Shown: positions 6,650-14,881, counted from the stretch's first letter. The stretch is DNA of 21,029 bases from JBGTBQ01 sp041749275 (GCA_041749275.1 JBGTBQ010000393.1:1-21029), one strand, 5' to 3'. The notes: a model not told the origin generated them from the letters alone. A program made the numbers and translations.

Positions 6650-7708
6650 TTACAAACGGCCTACCGGCTTTCCTGTATCGAGCGCGCGTTTTTTGTAAAC
6701 CTCTTCTACCAACCTCGCCACCTCACGGCCCACGCCGCCGTCAACCACCGGTGCGCGGTCGTCGAGCACCGCCCGTGTGAAATCGTCTATCAGCGGTTGG
6801 TGCAAGTTGGAGTGCGGCGGATGCGTCTCGACGCGCTCGCCGTCGCGGGTGACGACTTTGAGATTGCCTTCGTTCAGGACGGCGACGTGGAGCGAGCCTT
6901 CGCTGCCGTAGATGTCCAGCGTGTCCCGCGGCTGGCGCGCCGCGTGCGTCACGCTAAGGGCGGCGTGCGGCCCACCATCCAGATCGAATTGGCGCGCCGC
7001 GTGCGTCACGGTGAGGGCGGCATGCGGCCTGCCCTGAAATGCGAAGAGGGCGCACGCCGTGTCCTCCACTTCCCTGTCGAACAGGACGTTCCCGACGAGA
7101 CTATTGACTGACTTCACCGGCCCGAACAGGCTGACGAGGAGTTCGATGCGATGACAGCCGAAGTCGAACATCGGCCCGCCGCCGGACTGTGCTTTGTCTA
7201 ACAGCCAGCGACGGGGATGCGACGGCTCCGGGTCGAACCACTCGAAGGCGTTCATTTGCGCGACAACCGGGCGACCAATCTCGCCGGAGTTGATAATCGC
7301 CTTGATGCGCTCGACGACCGGATAAAAGTGTCGGTAGTAGGCGACGCCGAGCCGCACCCCGTGTGCGTCGCAGGCGGCGACCATCCGGTCGCACTCCGCC
7401 ACGCTCAAGGCCATCGGCTTTTCGCACAGGACGTGCTTCCCTGCTTCAGCGGCAGCGATGGTTTGCGCGGCGTGCAGGTGGACGGGAGTGGCGATGTAGA
7501 CCGCTTCGACTCTTTCATCCGCGAGCAGTTCGCGCCAGTCGCCGTACCAATTCCCCGCGCCGAACTCTCTGGCGAAAGCCTCGGCGCGGTCGGCCCGCGC
7601 TCGATTGACGGCGATCAGTTCGCAGTTCGGCAGGTCGCGCAGCGCCGGCGCGACGCGCTTGCGCGCGATGTCGCCGCAGCCGATGAGTCCCCAGTTCAGT
7701 TTTGACAT
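6650..7708 (-). CDS. Gfo/Idh/MocA-family NAD(P)-dependent oxidoreductase
   Basis: The 352-residue protein begins with a Rossmann fold (WGLIGCGDIARKRVAPAL, residues 6-23) and has the family signature CEKPMAL with K97 near the nicotinamide site. GGGPMFDFGCHRIEL (177-190) carries the C-domain residues, including H186, expected near the catalytic centre. Members oxidise or reduce sugars, inositols or similar polyols; the substrate cannot be read from sequence. The ATG at 7708 is chosen over an upstream TTG at 7729 because GAGG lies nine bases before it. Residues about 229-258 contain an unusual 19-residue tandem duplication (PHAALTVTHAARQ / PHAALSVTHAARQ). It faces the pectin-enzyme gene with a large inverted repeat between them. 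Confidence 0.9.
   Translation of the reverse strand: MSKLNWGLIGCGDIARKRVAPALRDLPNCELIAVNRARADRAEAFAREFGAGNWYGDWRELLADERVEAVYIATPVHLHAAQTIAAAEAGKHVLCEKPMALSVAECDRMVAACDAHGVRLGVAYYRHFYPVVERIKAIINSGEIGRPVVAQMNAFEWFDPEPSHPRRWLLDKAQSGGGPMFDFGCHRIELLVSLFGPVKSVNSLVGNVLFDREVEDTACALFAFQGRPHAALTVTHAARQFDLDGGPHAALSVTHAARQPRDTLDIYGSEGSLHVAVLNEGNLKVVTRDGERVETHPPHSNLHQPLIDDFTRAVLDDRAPVVDGGVGREVARLVEEVYKKRALDTGKPVGRL
6933..7029. repeat. 57-bp in-frame tandem duplication inside the oxidoreductase gene
   Basis: The segment starting TGGCGCGCCGCGTGCGTCAC at 6933 repeats at 6990 for about 40 bp with three mismatches. The period of 57 bp adds exactly 19 codons on the minus strand, so the frame is preserved. It falls in the C-terminal sheet domain of the protein, between a typical strand (FQGRPHAALTVTHAARQ) and the PRDTLDIYGSEG segment that would normally follow it directly. 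Confidence 0.8.
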
Positions 7709-7766
7709 CGTAGTTCGCCTCGATTTCAAGTGAAGTCTTGTCGGAAGCCGCCGCCGCGAAAAAAAC

Positions 7767-7798
7767 TTTCAAGACTGGCGGAAAATGCATACAATGCA
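7767..7798 (+). promoter_or_regulatory. Weak candidate promoter with a small palindrome
   Basis: TACAAT (7790-7795) resembles a -10 box and lies 17 bases after TTTCAA (7767-7772), a poor -35 match. The -10 overlaps the 13-bp palindrome TGCATACAATGCA (7786-7798), which could be an operator for either divergent gene. It is the only promoter-like arrangement I saw between the divergent oxidoreductase and metalloprotease-like genes. Confidence 0.28.
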
Positions 7799-7902
7799 CG
7801 CCGGAAAGTCGTCGGGGCGTCATGCCCGAACAAACGTAACAACCTGCTGAGTTAAAGTCTCTCCACTGAGAAGACTCGTTCCCCTCGCGCATCGGAATAT
7901 TT

Positions 7903-8784
7903 ATGAAGAGCACAACATTGCGGAATGGGAAAAGATTTACTTCAAGCGAGGGACGCTCGTCCCTCGCTTCGCCGCGCCCGTCTTCCTTCTTCGCGTCGCT
8001 CGGCCTCCCGTCGGCGCTGACGATGCTCTGCGCGCTCGTTCTCTGCGCGCTCGCGGGGACGAAAATCCAACCCGCCCATGCGCGTGAAGGCCGGAGCCGC
8101 TTCGGCGCGTCGTCCGAGAATAATATCAGAGAGGTGATTCCCGACCGTTTTCAAAAAAGGTATCGGACGTGGAAGCAGGAGTTTCTCTCGACCGAGGCTG
8201 GGCGCGAACAGTGGGAGAAGTATGCACGGAACCGCCACCTCGCTCTGACCATCACCGTCTCCGAAGAGAGAGGCGAAGGCGCGGCCACGAATCAATATCG
8301 CTGGGACGATGATGGACAGCTCGTCGCCGTGACCATCTCGCTCGGCAGCCAGATTGATAAAGGGTATCCCGGCCCCGTCAACTATCCCGTCCTCAATTCC
8401 CTCGCCCCGATGGGATCCGTCCCACACGTCAGCGGCAGCGTGTTGGCGGCGACGAAGTTCGCGCACGAGTTCGGCCACGTCAACCGCGCCGCCAACGCCG
8501 ACGGCAAGCTCTTCCAGTTGCAGGATAAATTGATTCCCACCTACAACAAACTTTTTTTCGCGAAAGGCCGCAACGTGCGCGACCCGCAGCTTATCGCGCT
8601 GGCCGAACAGATGGGGGGCACGCCGGTCGAAATCGGGCGCGACCGTGAACTCTGGGCGGAGGCCAATGCGTTCGCCTACTTGCGTGAGCGGTATCCGGAA
8701 AGAGGGATTTACCAGCCGGTCTTTAAGGAGATTCGCCGCACCCTCGAAGAGTACGCCAAAGAACACCTCGAACGCTTCCGCTAA
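7903..8784 (+). CDS. Exported HExxH metalloprotease-like protein
   Basis: The 293-residue product has a hydrophobic export segment at about residues 36-52 followed by QPAHA (56-60), a likely cleavage site. Residues 188-192 read HEFGH, the zinc-binding motif of zincins, within the helix KFAHEFGHVNRA. A later acidic helix (DRELWAEANAFAYLRERYP, 247-265) could give the third ligand, probably E249 or E253. No known peptidase family is recognised, so catalytic activity is an inference from the motif. The leader before the hydrophobic segment is unusually long and contains a palindrome-encoded stretch (SEGRSSLASPR). The start ATG lacks a clear Shine-Dalgarno sequence, so the true start could lie further downstream. 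The gene is divergent from the oxidoreductase gene. Confidence 0.75.
   Translation: MKSTTLRNGKRFTSSEGRSSLASPRPSSFFASLGLPSALTMLCALVLCALAGTKIQPAHAREGRSRFGASSENNIREVIPDRFQKRYRTWKQEFLSTEAGREQWEKYARNRHLALTITVSEERGEGAATNQYRWDDDGQLVAVTISLGSQIDKGYPGPVNYPVLNSLAPMGSVPHVSGSVLAATKFAHEFGHVNRAANADGKLFQLQDKLIPTYNKLFFAKGRNVRDPQLIALAEQMGGTPVEIGRDRELWAEANAFAYLRERYPERGIYQPVFKEIRRTLEEYAKEHLERFR
7944..7969. repeat. REP-like palindrome inside the leader of the metalloprotease-like gene
   Basis: AAGCGAGGGAC (7944-7954) and GTCCCTCGCTT (7959-7969) form a perfect 11-bp stem with a GCTC loop. It is read through in frame as part of the N-terminal leader. Such short perfect GC palindromes are typical of interspersed repeats, though a copy number cannot be judged from this window. 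Confidence 0.6.
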
Positions 8785-9217
8785 ACCGTGGCCCCGGCGC
8801 CCACCGACATCGAACAGCGACGGTTGACCGGCCCGGTCGAAAACCCCTCGCCCAACAACCTTACTGACAAGAGATGTCTTGTCGGAGACCTCGCGGCGCA
8901 GCCAAATCCTCGTACATTGTATCGAAGTCGTTACGTGAAGCCGCTTGCGCCCACGATTTAGCTATCGCGCGCCGAATGTGCAAAAGAAAAGGGCCAAATT
9001 GCCCAAGACGCGCGAAGCGCATCTGAGTGAAAATATAGACCTTTAGACACGGGCGACAGTCGGTAGGAAGCGCTCCCGGCCTAATATCAGCAACCGTGCA
9101 TCAGAAATGAATTTAGATTCAACCGTTAAGGCGCATCAAGGACATTCAGTCGCAGGTTGCCGGCGGCGGCGCGATGCGGGCGGTGGAGTGATAGTGAAGT
9201 CAAGAAAGGATAAAGCG
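8785..9217. other. Non-coding stretch upstream of the TonB-dependent receptor
   Basis: These 433 bp hold no convincing gene. A small hairpin GACAAGA-gatg-TCTTGTC lies at 8866-8883, about 80 bp after the preceding stop, and has no T-tract. No promoter with good -35 and -10 boxes was found, although one for the receptor gene is expected here. The last bases carry its ribosome-binding site (AAAGGA, 9205-9210). Confidence 0.5.
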
Positions 9218-12200
9218 ATGAGTAAGACAGTAGTACAACGCAGCATCACCGCTATGTTGCTGCTCCTCTCGATGTTCGCGGGAGCAAGCGCGCAGGAGTT
9301 TCGCGGCTCGCTCTCCGGCAGCGTCACGGACCCGAACGGGGCGGCGCTGCCGGGTGTGACGGTCGAGATCAAGAACATCGAGACCAACGTCGCCACTACC
9401 GCCAACACCAACGACGATGGCGGCTACACCTTCCCGCTCCTCCAACCCGGCAAGTACACCCTGAAGGTGACGGCGCAAGGCTTCAACACGGAGGCGCGCG
9501 AAGGCATCGAGATTCGCGTGGCCGACAAGTTGACGCTCGACGTGCAGATGACGGTCGGCGTGGCTGAAACGGTCACGACCGTCGCCGCCGCCGAGACGCT
9601 GGAGACCGGCTCGGTCAGCACCGGCTCAGTCATCAGCAGCCAGCAGATCAGCGAACTGCCCCTGATTGACGGCAGCCCGTACCAGCTCGCCACGCTCGCG
9701 CCGGGCATCTCGTACACCGGCAACCCGGCCTTCACCAGCCCGACCTCGAACGGCAACCTCGCCGCCTTCCGCGCCAACGGCGCGACCGGCCCGAATCAGG
9801 TCACGCTCGACGGCTCGCCCAACTTCGCCATTGACGGCGGCGTCGGCTTTTCACCGCCCTCGGACGCCACGCAGGAGTTCAAAGTCCAGACCAACGCCTT
9901 CGACGCGCAGCAGGGTTATTCGGGCGGCGCGACCGTCAACGTCGTCATCAAGTCCGGCACGAACGACCCGCACGGCACGATCTACTATTACAACCGTGAC
10001 CGGAGCCGCACCGCCAACAACTTCTTCTCGAACCGGACGGGACAGGAGCGCCCCGAAAGAACGTACCACCGCTTCGGCGGGACGCTGGGCGGCCCCGTCT
10101 ATCTGCCCAAGCTTTACGACGGGCGCGACCGCACCTTCTTCCTCTTCGCCTACGAGCGTCTGAAGAACAGCGAGGCCGAGCCGCAGCTTTTCACCGTGCC
10201 GACCGAGGCGTTCCGGCGCGGCGATTTCTCGTCGCTGTTGACCACGACCTGCACCGGCACGACGACCATCTGCCCGACCAGAATCTACAACCCGGCGACC
10301 GCGCAGGCGACCGGCACCGTCAACCGCACGGCCTACGCCGGCAACATCATCCCGACCGCCCAACTCAATCCGGTGGCGGTCGCTTACCTCAACCTCTATC
10401 CGCTGCCGAACACGACGGGCAACGCCGACGGCACGCTCAACTATTTCTCGAACCAGATTCGCAGCTCGAACTATCGCTCGTGGATCACGCGCGTTGACCA
10501 TAACTTCAACGACCGGCACCGCATCTTCGGGAAGTACTACCACAGCTTCAACCCGGAGGATCGCTACAACTGGACGGAGTCGCCCCTCACGTCAGGTTTC
10601 GAGTACCGCACCAACGACGGCGCGAGCCTCGACTACACGGCCACGCTGTCGAGCAGCACGGTCTTGGACGTTCGCACCAACCTCAGCCAGTTCGTGCAGG
10701 AGCGGCGACCCGGCGCGGAGTTCGATCCGGCCAGCCTCGGCTTCACGGGCGCGGCGCTCGCGGCGATGCGCGGCTATCAGTACCTACCGCGCTTCGACAT
10801 CAGAACTTACGACGCGGGTCGCCCCATCCGCTCCATCCTCGGCTCGAACCGTTCGGATTACAACGGCGGACTGCTCCGCCCGTTCTACGTCTTCTCGGTG
10901 CAGCCCTCCGTGACTCAAGTCTGGGGCAACCACACGATGCGTTATGGCTATGACGCGCGCGTGCTGCGCGAGAACTTCTCGACCGACGGCTTTCAGGGCG
11001 GGCGCTTCTTCTTCGACGGTACGTATGTCACCAACACCACGACCACGACCACCAACAGCACCAGCCAGACGAACACCGACCGCAACCGTAACGTCTACGG
11101 GCGCGACGTGGCGTCGTTCCTGCTGGGCATCCCGACCGCCTCGACCTCGCAGAGCCTGATTGACACGAGCGCGCGGAGCTACTCCGTGCAGTCTCTCTAT
11201 CACGGCTTCTTCTTTCAGGACGACTGGCGTTTGACGCCGAAGCTGACGCTGAATCTGGGGCTGCGTTACGAGTTGGAGTTGGGCCTCACGGAGCGTTTCG
11301 ACCGTCTCCTCCGTGGGTTCGACGCGACATCGGCGAGTCCGATTCAGACGGCGGCTCAGGCCGCATATCTCGCGGCCTTCAACGCCGACCCGAACCGCGC
11401 GACCAACTTCCCGCGCACGCCCGACCAGTTCAACGTCCCCGGCGGGGTGACGTATGCCGGCGACAACAACCGCGCGCTCTGGGATGCGGACAAGTCCAAC
11501 TGGCAGCCGCGCGTCGGCGTCGCCTATCAGGCCGACCAGAAGACGGTGCTCCGCGCCGGGTTTGGCATCTTCATGTCACCCTTCCGCATTCTCCCGGACA
11601 ACGTCAATCAGGTTGGCTTCTCCGCTTCGACGCCGTTCATACCCACGAACGATCAGGGCCGGACGTTCGTCGCCACTCTCAACAACCCGTTCCCCAACGG
11701 CCTCCAATCGGCCTTCGGTACGAGCCGCGGTCTGCTGACGCTCGTCGGTGAATCAATCGGCGCATCGGACGCCGGTCTCGTCCCTGACGACCGCAAGAAC
11801 GCGAAGTTCTCGCGGTTCATCATCGGCATCCAGCGCGAACTGCCCGGCAAGTTTGTCGTCGAGGCCAACTACGTGACGGCGTGGGGCCGCGACATGGCGG
11901 TAGTCCGAAACCTGAACTTCGTCCCCAGCCAGTTCCTCGCCGACCTGAGCAGCGCCCCTGACCTCGCAACCGCCGCGGCGCGCGACACCGCGGCAAATAC
12001 TTTCCTCTCCGGCACGATCACCAACCCGTTCCGGAATCTGCTACCGGGAACCAGCAGCCCCTTCAACACCGCGACGACCATCACCCGCACGCAGTCGCTG
12101 CTCCCTTTCCCGCAGTTCACCAACGTCTTCGTCGAGGAATACAACGGCTCGAACCGCTACAACGCGCTTCAGCTTCAGGCGAACAAGCGGTTCGCGCAAG

Positions 12201-12877
12201 ACCTGACGCTCAACTTTACTTACACGTTCTCGAAACTTCGTGAGAAGGTGAGCTATCTCAACCCCTCTGACACGGAGTTGGAAGACCGCGTCGGGACGGA
12301 CGACCGCCCGCACCGCTTCACGGTCGCCACCGTCTATCGCCTGCCCATCGGACGCGGGCGGATGCTCGGCGGCGAGATGAATCGCTTCCTCGACGCCGTC
12401 ATCGGCGGCTGGCAGGTCAACGGCACCTACGAGTGGCAGAAGGGTCAACCGATCCTGCTCTCGCAAGCCTTCTACTACGCCGGCGACATCACACAGGTCG
12501 AGAGCCGCGCCGGCCAACGCAATGGGGCGGGTGAGAAGTTCGGCATTCGACCCTTGACGGTGTTCGTCGGCCCCAACGGCGCGGCCTTCGATAGCACGAA
12601 CATCCTCCGGCTCAGTTCATCCAGCCTGCGTACCGTCCCGACGACGCTGGACAACATTCGCCACATGCCCTTCACGAGCGTCAACCTGTCGCTCACAAAG
12701 AACTTCCAACTAGGCGAAGGCAAGCGTTTACAGTTCCGCGCCGAAGCGCTGAACGCCTTCAACCACCCGTACTTCATTGACCTCAGCGCCGACCCGACCA
12801 ACGCGAGCTTCGGCCTGTACACGACGCAGAGGAACCTGCCGCGCGACATCCAGCTCGGCGTGAAATTCACCTTCTAA
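9218..12877 (+). CDS. Oar-like TonB-dependent receptor with carboxypeptidase-regulatory domain
   Basis: The 1219-residue protein starts with a signal peptide (MSKTVVQRSITAMLLLLSMF, cleavage near ASAQ at 26). A CarboxypepD_reg domain follows (about 28-112, with GSVTDPNGAALPGVTVEIKN and LQPGKYTLKVTAQGF), then a plug-like region (about 115-280, with FRANGATGPNQVTLDGSPN) and a long outer-membrane beta-barrel. The chain ends GVKFTF; a terminal aromatic residue is the usual BAM recognition signal. Proteins of this shape are greatly expanded in Acidobacteriota and are thought to import polymers or siderophore-like ligands; the ligand here is unknown. ATG 9218 is preferred over an in-frame ATG at 9107 because it begins the signal peptide and has AAAGGA seven bases upstream. 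It is transcribed alone. Confidence 0.92.
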   Translation: MSKTVVQRSITAMLLLLSMFAGASAQEFRGSLSGSVTDPNGAALPGVTVEIKNIETNVATTANTNDDGGYTFPLLQPGKYTLKVTAQGFNTEAREGIEIRVADKLTLDVQMTVGVAETVTTVAAAETLETGSVSTGSVISSQQISELPLIDGSPYQLATLAPGISYTGNPAFTSPTSNGNLAAFRANGATGPNQVTLDGSPNFAIDGGVGFSPPSDATQEFKVQTNAFDAQQGYSGGATVNVVIKSGTNDPHGTIYYYNRDRSRTANNFFSNRTGQERPERTYHRFGGTLGGPVYLPKLYDGRDRTFFLFAYERLKNSEAEPQLFTVPTEAFRRGDFSSLLTTTCTGTTTICPTRIYNPATAQATGTVNRTAYAGNIIPTAQLNPVAVAYLNLYPLPNTTGNADGTLNYFSNQIRSSNYRSWITRVDHNFNDRHRIFGKYYHSFNPEDRYNWTESPLTSGFEYRTNDGASLDYTATLSSSTVLDVRTNLSQFVQERRPGAEFDPASLGFTGAALAAMRGYQYLPRFDIRTYDAGRPIRSILGSNRSDYNGGLLRPFYVFSVQPSVTQVWGNHTMRYGYDARVLRENFSTDGFQGGRFFFDGTYVTNTTTTTTNSTSQTNTDRNRNVYGRDVASFLLGIPTASTSQSLIDTSARSYSVQSLYHGFFFQDDWRLTPKLTLNLGLRYELELGLTERFDRLLRGFDATSASPIQTAAQAAYLAAFNADPNRATNFPRTPDQFNVPGGVTYAGDNNRALWDADKSNWQPRVGVAYQADQKTVLRAGFGIFMSPFRILPDNVNQVGFSASTPFIPTNDQGRTFVATLNNPFPNGLQSAFGTSRGLLTLVGESIGASDAGLVPDDRKNAKFSRFIIGIQRELPGKFVVEANYVTAWGRDMAVVRNLNFVPSQFLADLSSAPDLATAAARDTAANTFLSGTITNPFRNLLPGTSSPFNTATTITRTQSLLPFPQFTNVFVEEYNGSNRYNALQLQANKRFAQDLTLNFTYTFSKLREKVSYLNPSDTELEDRVGTDDRPHRFTVATVYRLPIGRGRMLGGEMNRFLDAVIGGWQVNGTYEWQKGQPILLSQAFYYAGDITQVESRAGQRNGAGEKFGIRPLTVFVGPNGAAFDSTNILRLSSSSLRTVPTTLDNIRHMPFTSVNLSLTKNFQLGEGKRLQFRAEALNAFNHPYFIDLSADPTNASFGLYTTQRNLPRDIQLGVKFTF

Positions 12878-12912
12878 ACGAGCGGTGAAATCCTCTCGTC
12901 ACTTTCAAAAAT

Positions 12913-12955
12913 AAGACGAGCCGCCCACGCCGCAAGGCGCCGGGCGGCTCGTCTT
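12913..12955 (+). terminator. Probable terminator hairpin after the TonB-dependent receptor gene
   Basis: AAGACGAGCCGCCC (12913-12926) pairs perfectly with GGGCGGCTCGTCTT (12942-12955). The 15-base loop contains a further GGCGCC-type palindrome. It begins 35 bp after the receptor stop. A-rich sequence precedes the stem and only two T residues follow it, so it is a strong hairpin but not a textbook intrinsic terminator. Confidence 0.6.
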
Positions 12956-12960
12956 CATAA

Positions 12961-13039
12961 AGGATGAAGGATGAAGGATGAAGGATGAAGCGAAGAACGC
13001 TCAACGTGTGTTGAGCGTTCTTCGCTTCGTCCTTCATCC
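12961..13039. repeat. Four AGGATGA tandem repeats running into a 19-bp perfect hairpin
   Basis: AGGATGA is repeated four times from 12961 to 12988. Overlapping the last copy, 12987-13005 pairs perfectly with 13010-13028 around a GTGT loop. CTTCATCC (13032-13039) is the inverse of the tandem unit, so the repeat block and the downstream sequence can extend the fold. No protein is encoded. It may be a second transcription stop or an interspersed repeat. Confidence 0.7.
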
Positions 13040-13047
13040 ATTCCTTA

Positions 13048-13245
13048 GAGCGTGTCTAAAAAGCCCCGTGAGGGGCGAAATGTTTATAGCACGCGCCGCT
13101 CTCCCCTTGTTCTTTCAAGCCCCGGAGGGGCGGCAGCGCCTACCATGTCGCTCCTCACGGAGCTTCAGCGACCTCGTGTCACGCGATGGGCTATAAACAT
13201 TCCGCTCCTCACGGAGCTTCGGCACATGGCTTTTTAGACATGCTC
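13048..13245. mobile_element. 198-bp MITE with the ends of the IS5-family element
   Basis: GAGCGTGTCTAAAAAGCC (13048-13065) and its inverse (13228-13245) match at 17 of 18 positions. TTA flanks both ends (13045-13047 and 13246-13248), a TNA duplication like that of the IS5 element at 3642-4383. The first 16 bases are identical to that element's ends. The interior has no transposase. It is built of palindromic units: CCCCGTGAGGGG, CCCCGGAGGGG and two CTCCTCACGGAG copies, plus TGTTTATAGC near the left end and its inverse near the right. Open frames within it reflect repeat structure. Its right TSD ends three bases before the ribosome-binding site of the next gene. Confidence 0.85.
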
Positions 13246-13265
13246 TTAGCGAAGGACAGTCAGCA

Positions 13266-14291
13266 ATGATTCATGTCGGCATTCTCGGCGGCGGCAACAT
13301 CAGCGAGACACATGCGCGCGCGGCGCACGAGACGGAGGGCGTCGAGGTCGTCGCGGTGTACGGACAAAATCAGGAGAGGGCCGCGCGGCTGGCCGAAAGT
13401 TACGGCGGCGCGGTGTATGACAGTCTGGAATCGTTTCTCTCGCACGAGCCGCTGGATGTGGCGCTCATTGGCAGTCCTTCGGGCCTGCACGCCGAGCAGG
13501 GAGTAGCGGCGGCGCGCAGAGGCTTGCATGTTCTCGTCGAAAAACCGATTGACACGACCACCGACCGCGCCGACGCGCTCATCAGTGAGTGCGAACGCGC
13601 GGGGGTGAAGCTGGGAGTCTTCTTTCAGGATCGAGTCGCGCCGGACATCATCAAGCTGAAGGCGCTGGTTGACGCGGGTGCTTTAGGGAAACCCATTCTC
13701 GCTTCAGGGCGTGTGCGTTGGTATCGCCCGCCGGAGTATTACAGCGGCTCGCGCTGGCGTGGCACGTGGGCGCTGGACGGCGGCGGCGCGCTGATGAATC
13801 AGGGCGTCCACACGGTTGACCTGTTGCTGTGGCTGATGGGGGATGTCGAACGAGTTTACGCGCGGGCGACGACGGCGCTCCATGACATTGAAGTGGAAGA
13901 TACGGTCGTCGCCACGCTCGAATTCAAAAGCGGCGCCGTCGGCACGCTGGAGGCGACGACCTCCGTCTATCCCGGCTACCGCCGCCGCGTCGAGCTGACC
14001 GGCTCCGAGGGCACGCTCGTCCTCGAACACGACCGCCTTGTCGCCGCTGACCTGCGGACTCCGCTCGATAACTTCATCAGGGCGACGGAAGGAAGCGGCA
14101 ACGCCAGCGCATCCTCGCCCGTCGTCTCGGACGTGAGCGGGCACCGGAAGATGCTTGAAGACTTCCTGCGCGCCATCGAGACGGACGCCGCGCCGCGCTG
14201 CGACGGACGCGAGGGGCGGCGCAGCGTCGAATTGGTCGAAGCCATCTACGAATCGTCGCGCACGGGCCGCGCGGTGACGCTCGACGCCTAA
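13266..14291 (+). CDS. Gfo/Idh/MocA-family oxidoreductase (second copy type)
   Basis: The 341-residue protein begins with the Rossmann motif VGILGGGNISETHARA (4-19) and has VEKPID with K93, the conserved active-site lysine. GGGALMNQGVHTVDLL (172-187) supplies H182 and D185 of the C-terminal catalytic domain. Substrate is unknown; sugars or uronates are typical. It shares only family-level features with the other oxidoreductase in this window, so the two are not recent duplicates. GAAGGA (13251-13256) lies nine bases before the ATG. A MITE ends directly upstream, so any promoter must lie within or beyond the MITE. Its stop overlaps the stop of the opposing DoxX gene by four bases (14288-14291). 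Confidence 0.9.
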   Translation: MIHVGILGGGNISETHARAAHETEGVEVVAVYGQNQERAARLAESYGGAVYDSLESFLSHEPLDVALIGSPSGLHAEQGVAAARRGLHVLVEKPIDTTTDRADALISECERAGVKLGVFFQDRVAPDIIKLKALVDAGALGKPILASGRVRWYRPPEYYSGSRWRGTWALDGGGALMNQGVHTVDLLLWLMGDVERVYARATTALHDIEVEDTVVATLEFKSGAVGTLEATTSVYPGYRRRVELTGSEGTLVLEHDRLVAADLRTPLDNFIRATEGSGNASASSPVVSDVSGHRKMLEDFLRAIETDAAPRCDGREGRRSVELVEAIYESSRTGRAVTLDA

Positions 14292-14698
14292 GCGTCGCCG
14301 CGTCGCAGCGTGCGGTCAAGGCTCCACTCGCCCCCGCCCGCCGCGGCGAGATAGAGAAACAGGAAGCTATAGACCGCCGCCAATTCCCCCATATTCACCA
14401 CCGGCCAGAAACCCTGCGGCGCGTGCGCCATGAAATATGCGACCGCCATCAGCCCCGACAGGATGAACGCCACGGGCCGCGTGAACAGTCCCACGAGCAG
14501 GAGCAACCCGCCGAAGAACTCCAGCGCCCCGGCAACGTAAACAATCATCGGCACGGGGCCGGCGGGCGACTGCGCCGCGGGCGGGAAGCCGAAAAGTTTC
14601 TGCCCGCCATGCTGCAACATCATAAACGCCGCGATGATCCGCAGGACGCTGAGCAGACGCGGCGCCCACGCCGACAAGAAAGTGCTGTTAACCGCCAT
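14288..14698 (-). CDS. DoxX-family four-helix membrane protein
   Basis: The 136-residue protein has four hydrophobic segments at about residues 13-30, 50-70, 74-92 and 105-121. It shows the family's conserved HGGQKLFGFP after helix 1 and NMGELAAVYSFLFLYLA in helix 4. DoxX-like proteins sit in the inner membrane, and some take part in thiol-redox or oxidative-stress responses; the role here is unproven. The start is well supported: GGAGGG (14709-14704) lies five bases before the ATG. A good sigma-70-type promoter with an overlapping palindrome precedes it. It is a single-gene unit that converges on the oxidoreductase gene with a 4-bp stop overlap. Confidence 0.9.
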   Translation of the reverse strand: MAVNSTFLSAWAPRLLSVLRIIAAFMMLQHGGQKLFGFPPAAQSPAGPVPMIVYVAGALEFFGGLLLLVGLFTRPVAFILSGLMAVAYFMAHAPQGFWPVVNMGELAAVYSFLFLYLAAAGGGEWSLDRTLRRGDA

Positions 14699-14718
14699 AC
14701 CATCCCTCCACTTGCCTG

Positions 14719-14756
14719 ATTTGTAACCAGTATAGTCACAAATGCAGGCTTGTCAA
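14719..14756 (-). promoter_or_regulatory. Sigma-70-type promoter with operator-like palindrome for the DoxX gene
   Basis: On the minus strand TTGACA (14756-14751) is followed after 16 bases by TATACT (14734-14729), a near-consensus pair. A 25-bp near-perfect palindrome (14719-14743) with arms ATTTGTAAC and GTCACAAAT, eight of nine positions matching, is centred on the -10 box. A repressor bound there would block RNA polymerase, as is common for HxlR- or MarR-type control, but no regulator gene is adjacent to confirm this. Confidence 0.72.
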
Positions 14757-14881
14757 CCGCGCGTCGTCTTCAACACGCGGGGCGACTGCTCGACGCACGC
14801 GATGCTTTTACTTACGGCTCGATTGCAACACGGCGTCGAGGGTGACGGACCCGAACCTCCGCCTCCGCGGCGCATGGTCAC

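Noticed and set aside
6212..7111. Plus-strand frame running from the esterase end through the large palindrome
   Set aside because: It is out of frame with the esterase, crosses a palindrome and overlaps the well-supported minus-strand oxidoreductase.
9107..9217. Earlier in-frame ATG for the TonB-dependent receptor
   Set aside because: It would place 37 charged residues before a clear signal peptide; the later ATG has a well-placed ribosome-binding site.
12961..13039. AGGATGA repeats as a possible CRISPR array
   Set aside because: The repeats are contiguous heptamers without spacers and no cas genes are nearby.
13052..13237. Short open frames within the MITE
   Set aside because: Their residues come from palindromic repeat units (such as LLTEL repeats), and both terminal repeats enclose them, so they are not independent genes.
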